64,000 bases of DNA, taken from the NCBI GenBank assembly GCA_020055645.1, contig CM034546.1:32240001-32304000 (forward strand), given 5' to 3'. This DNA is from Tomocerus qinae. Taxonomy: Eukaryota; Arthropoda; Collembola; Entomobryomorpha; Tomoceridae. Positions 63,783-64,000 of this stretch are shown here, one piece after another. A program made the translations under genes and the position numbers. Every line of letters starts with the position of its first letter. The stretch's first letter is position 1. Under the pieces are notes generated by a model. That model was not told the DNA's origin, made no database searches, and saw only the letters and a list, made by a program, of their open reading frames with translations.

Positions 63783-64000
63783 TTATTTACATTTTGTACC
63801 ACACAAACATTTGCCGTTGAAGCAAATGACAGGATTTTGTTCCCGGCTTTTTAAGTGGTTTAACGATGTCAGTGCCTGAAACTCATTGTCAGTTCCCAAT
63901 CCTATAAAATATAATTTTTGAAATTAAAGATTGGATGAATTTTAAAAGCTAAAAAGTCGTTAAGATATTCAGACAAAAATATAGGTTACCTGTACTTTCC
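63783..64000 (-). CDS. Gene B11: secreted four-cysteine peptide, 5' end beyond window
   Basis: Exon 2 is complete (63901-63783) and matches B2. Exon 1 begins at 63990 on its 3' side and is cut by the window edge after 11 bases, so signal peptide and promoter are not visible. Confidence 0.65.

Larger units (their letters stand above)
591..64000 (+). repeat. Tandem array of 5.2-6.1 kb gene-bearing units (11 complete gene A copies)
   Basis: The same block, gene A (+), exon C (-), gene B (-) and spacer, recurs head to tail. Gene A stop codons end at 6241, 12273, 17581, 23613, 28849, 34159, 40250, 45564, 51279, 57319 and 63037, so periods are 6032, 5308, 6032, 5236, 5310, 6091, 5314, 5715, 6040 and 5718 bp. 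Length differences come mainly from presence or absence of spacer segments. Sequence between units is almost identical except in the left-edge unit before about 2800. The array continues past the right end of the window. Confidence 0.97.
63038..64000 (+). repeat. Unit 12, partial: C11 and start of B11
   Basis: The array continues past the window. The first 963 bp match the corresponding part of unit 2, including the gene A polyA region. GCTTAGGATTACG (about 63293) in place of GCTTAAGATTACG is shared with unit 9 only. Confidence 0.9.

Noticed and set aside
591..64000. CRISPR array or bacterial repeat region
   Set aside because: The repeats are kilobases long, contain intron-bearing genes and lack short direct repeats with unique spacers.

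Overview
This window is eukaryotic nuclear DNA. It is AT-rich, its short introns have GT..AG borders, and it shows TATA boxes and AATAAA signals but no ribosome binding sites or operons. The proteins (short, secreted, cysteine-rich; one Kunitz-like, one EGF/TIL-like) and the mobile-element debris suggest an arthropod. The sequence alone does not settle which one (tick, spider, insect), and the species is left open.

Almost the whole window (about 591-64000) is a head-to-tail tandem array of eleven near-identical units of 5.2-6.1 kb. Each unit carries three things. Gene A (+ strand, three exons, 188 codons) encodes a secreted two-domain Kunitz-like protein. Gene B (- strand, two exons, 62 codons) encodes a secreted peptide with four cysteines in the last 13 residues. 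Exon C (- strand, 97 bp) is an open EGF/TIL-like terminal exon with no identified 5' partner. A and B are convergent, with C between their 3' ends. Copies are numbered A1-A11, B1-B11 and C1-C11; Bn and Cn lie just downstream of An. By sequence, A2, A4, A5, A6, A8, A10 and A11 look intact. A1, A3, A7 and A9 carry single-base indels that break the spliced frame. All ten complete B copies look intact, and B11 runs off the window.

The spacer upstream of each A gene exists in three structural forms. The long form (L, upstream of A2, A4, A7, A10) contains a foldback of two arms of about 350 bp. The intermediate form (I, A9, A11) lacks the left arm. The short form (S, A1, A3, A5, A6, A8) lacks the left arm and a further segment of about 415 bp. 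Units 2+3 and 4+5 form an 11,340-bp higher-order repeat, and mosaic 5' flanks show gene conversion or unequal exchange.

The left edge differs. Positions 1-385 are unrelated, mobile-element-like sequence. Positions 386-1099 are a diverged copy of the unit from which exactly the gene A cassette (TATA box to polyA signal) and the gene B cassette are absent. A DNA transposon with terminal inverted repeats and a 10-bp target duplication (1100-2508) is inserted there. From about 2800 onward the sequence merges into the homogenised array.
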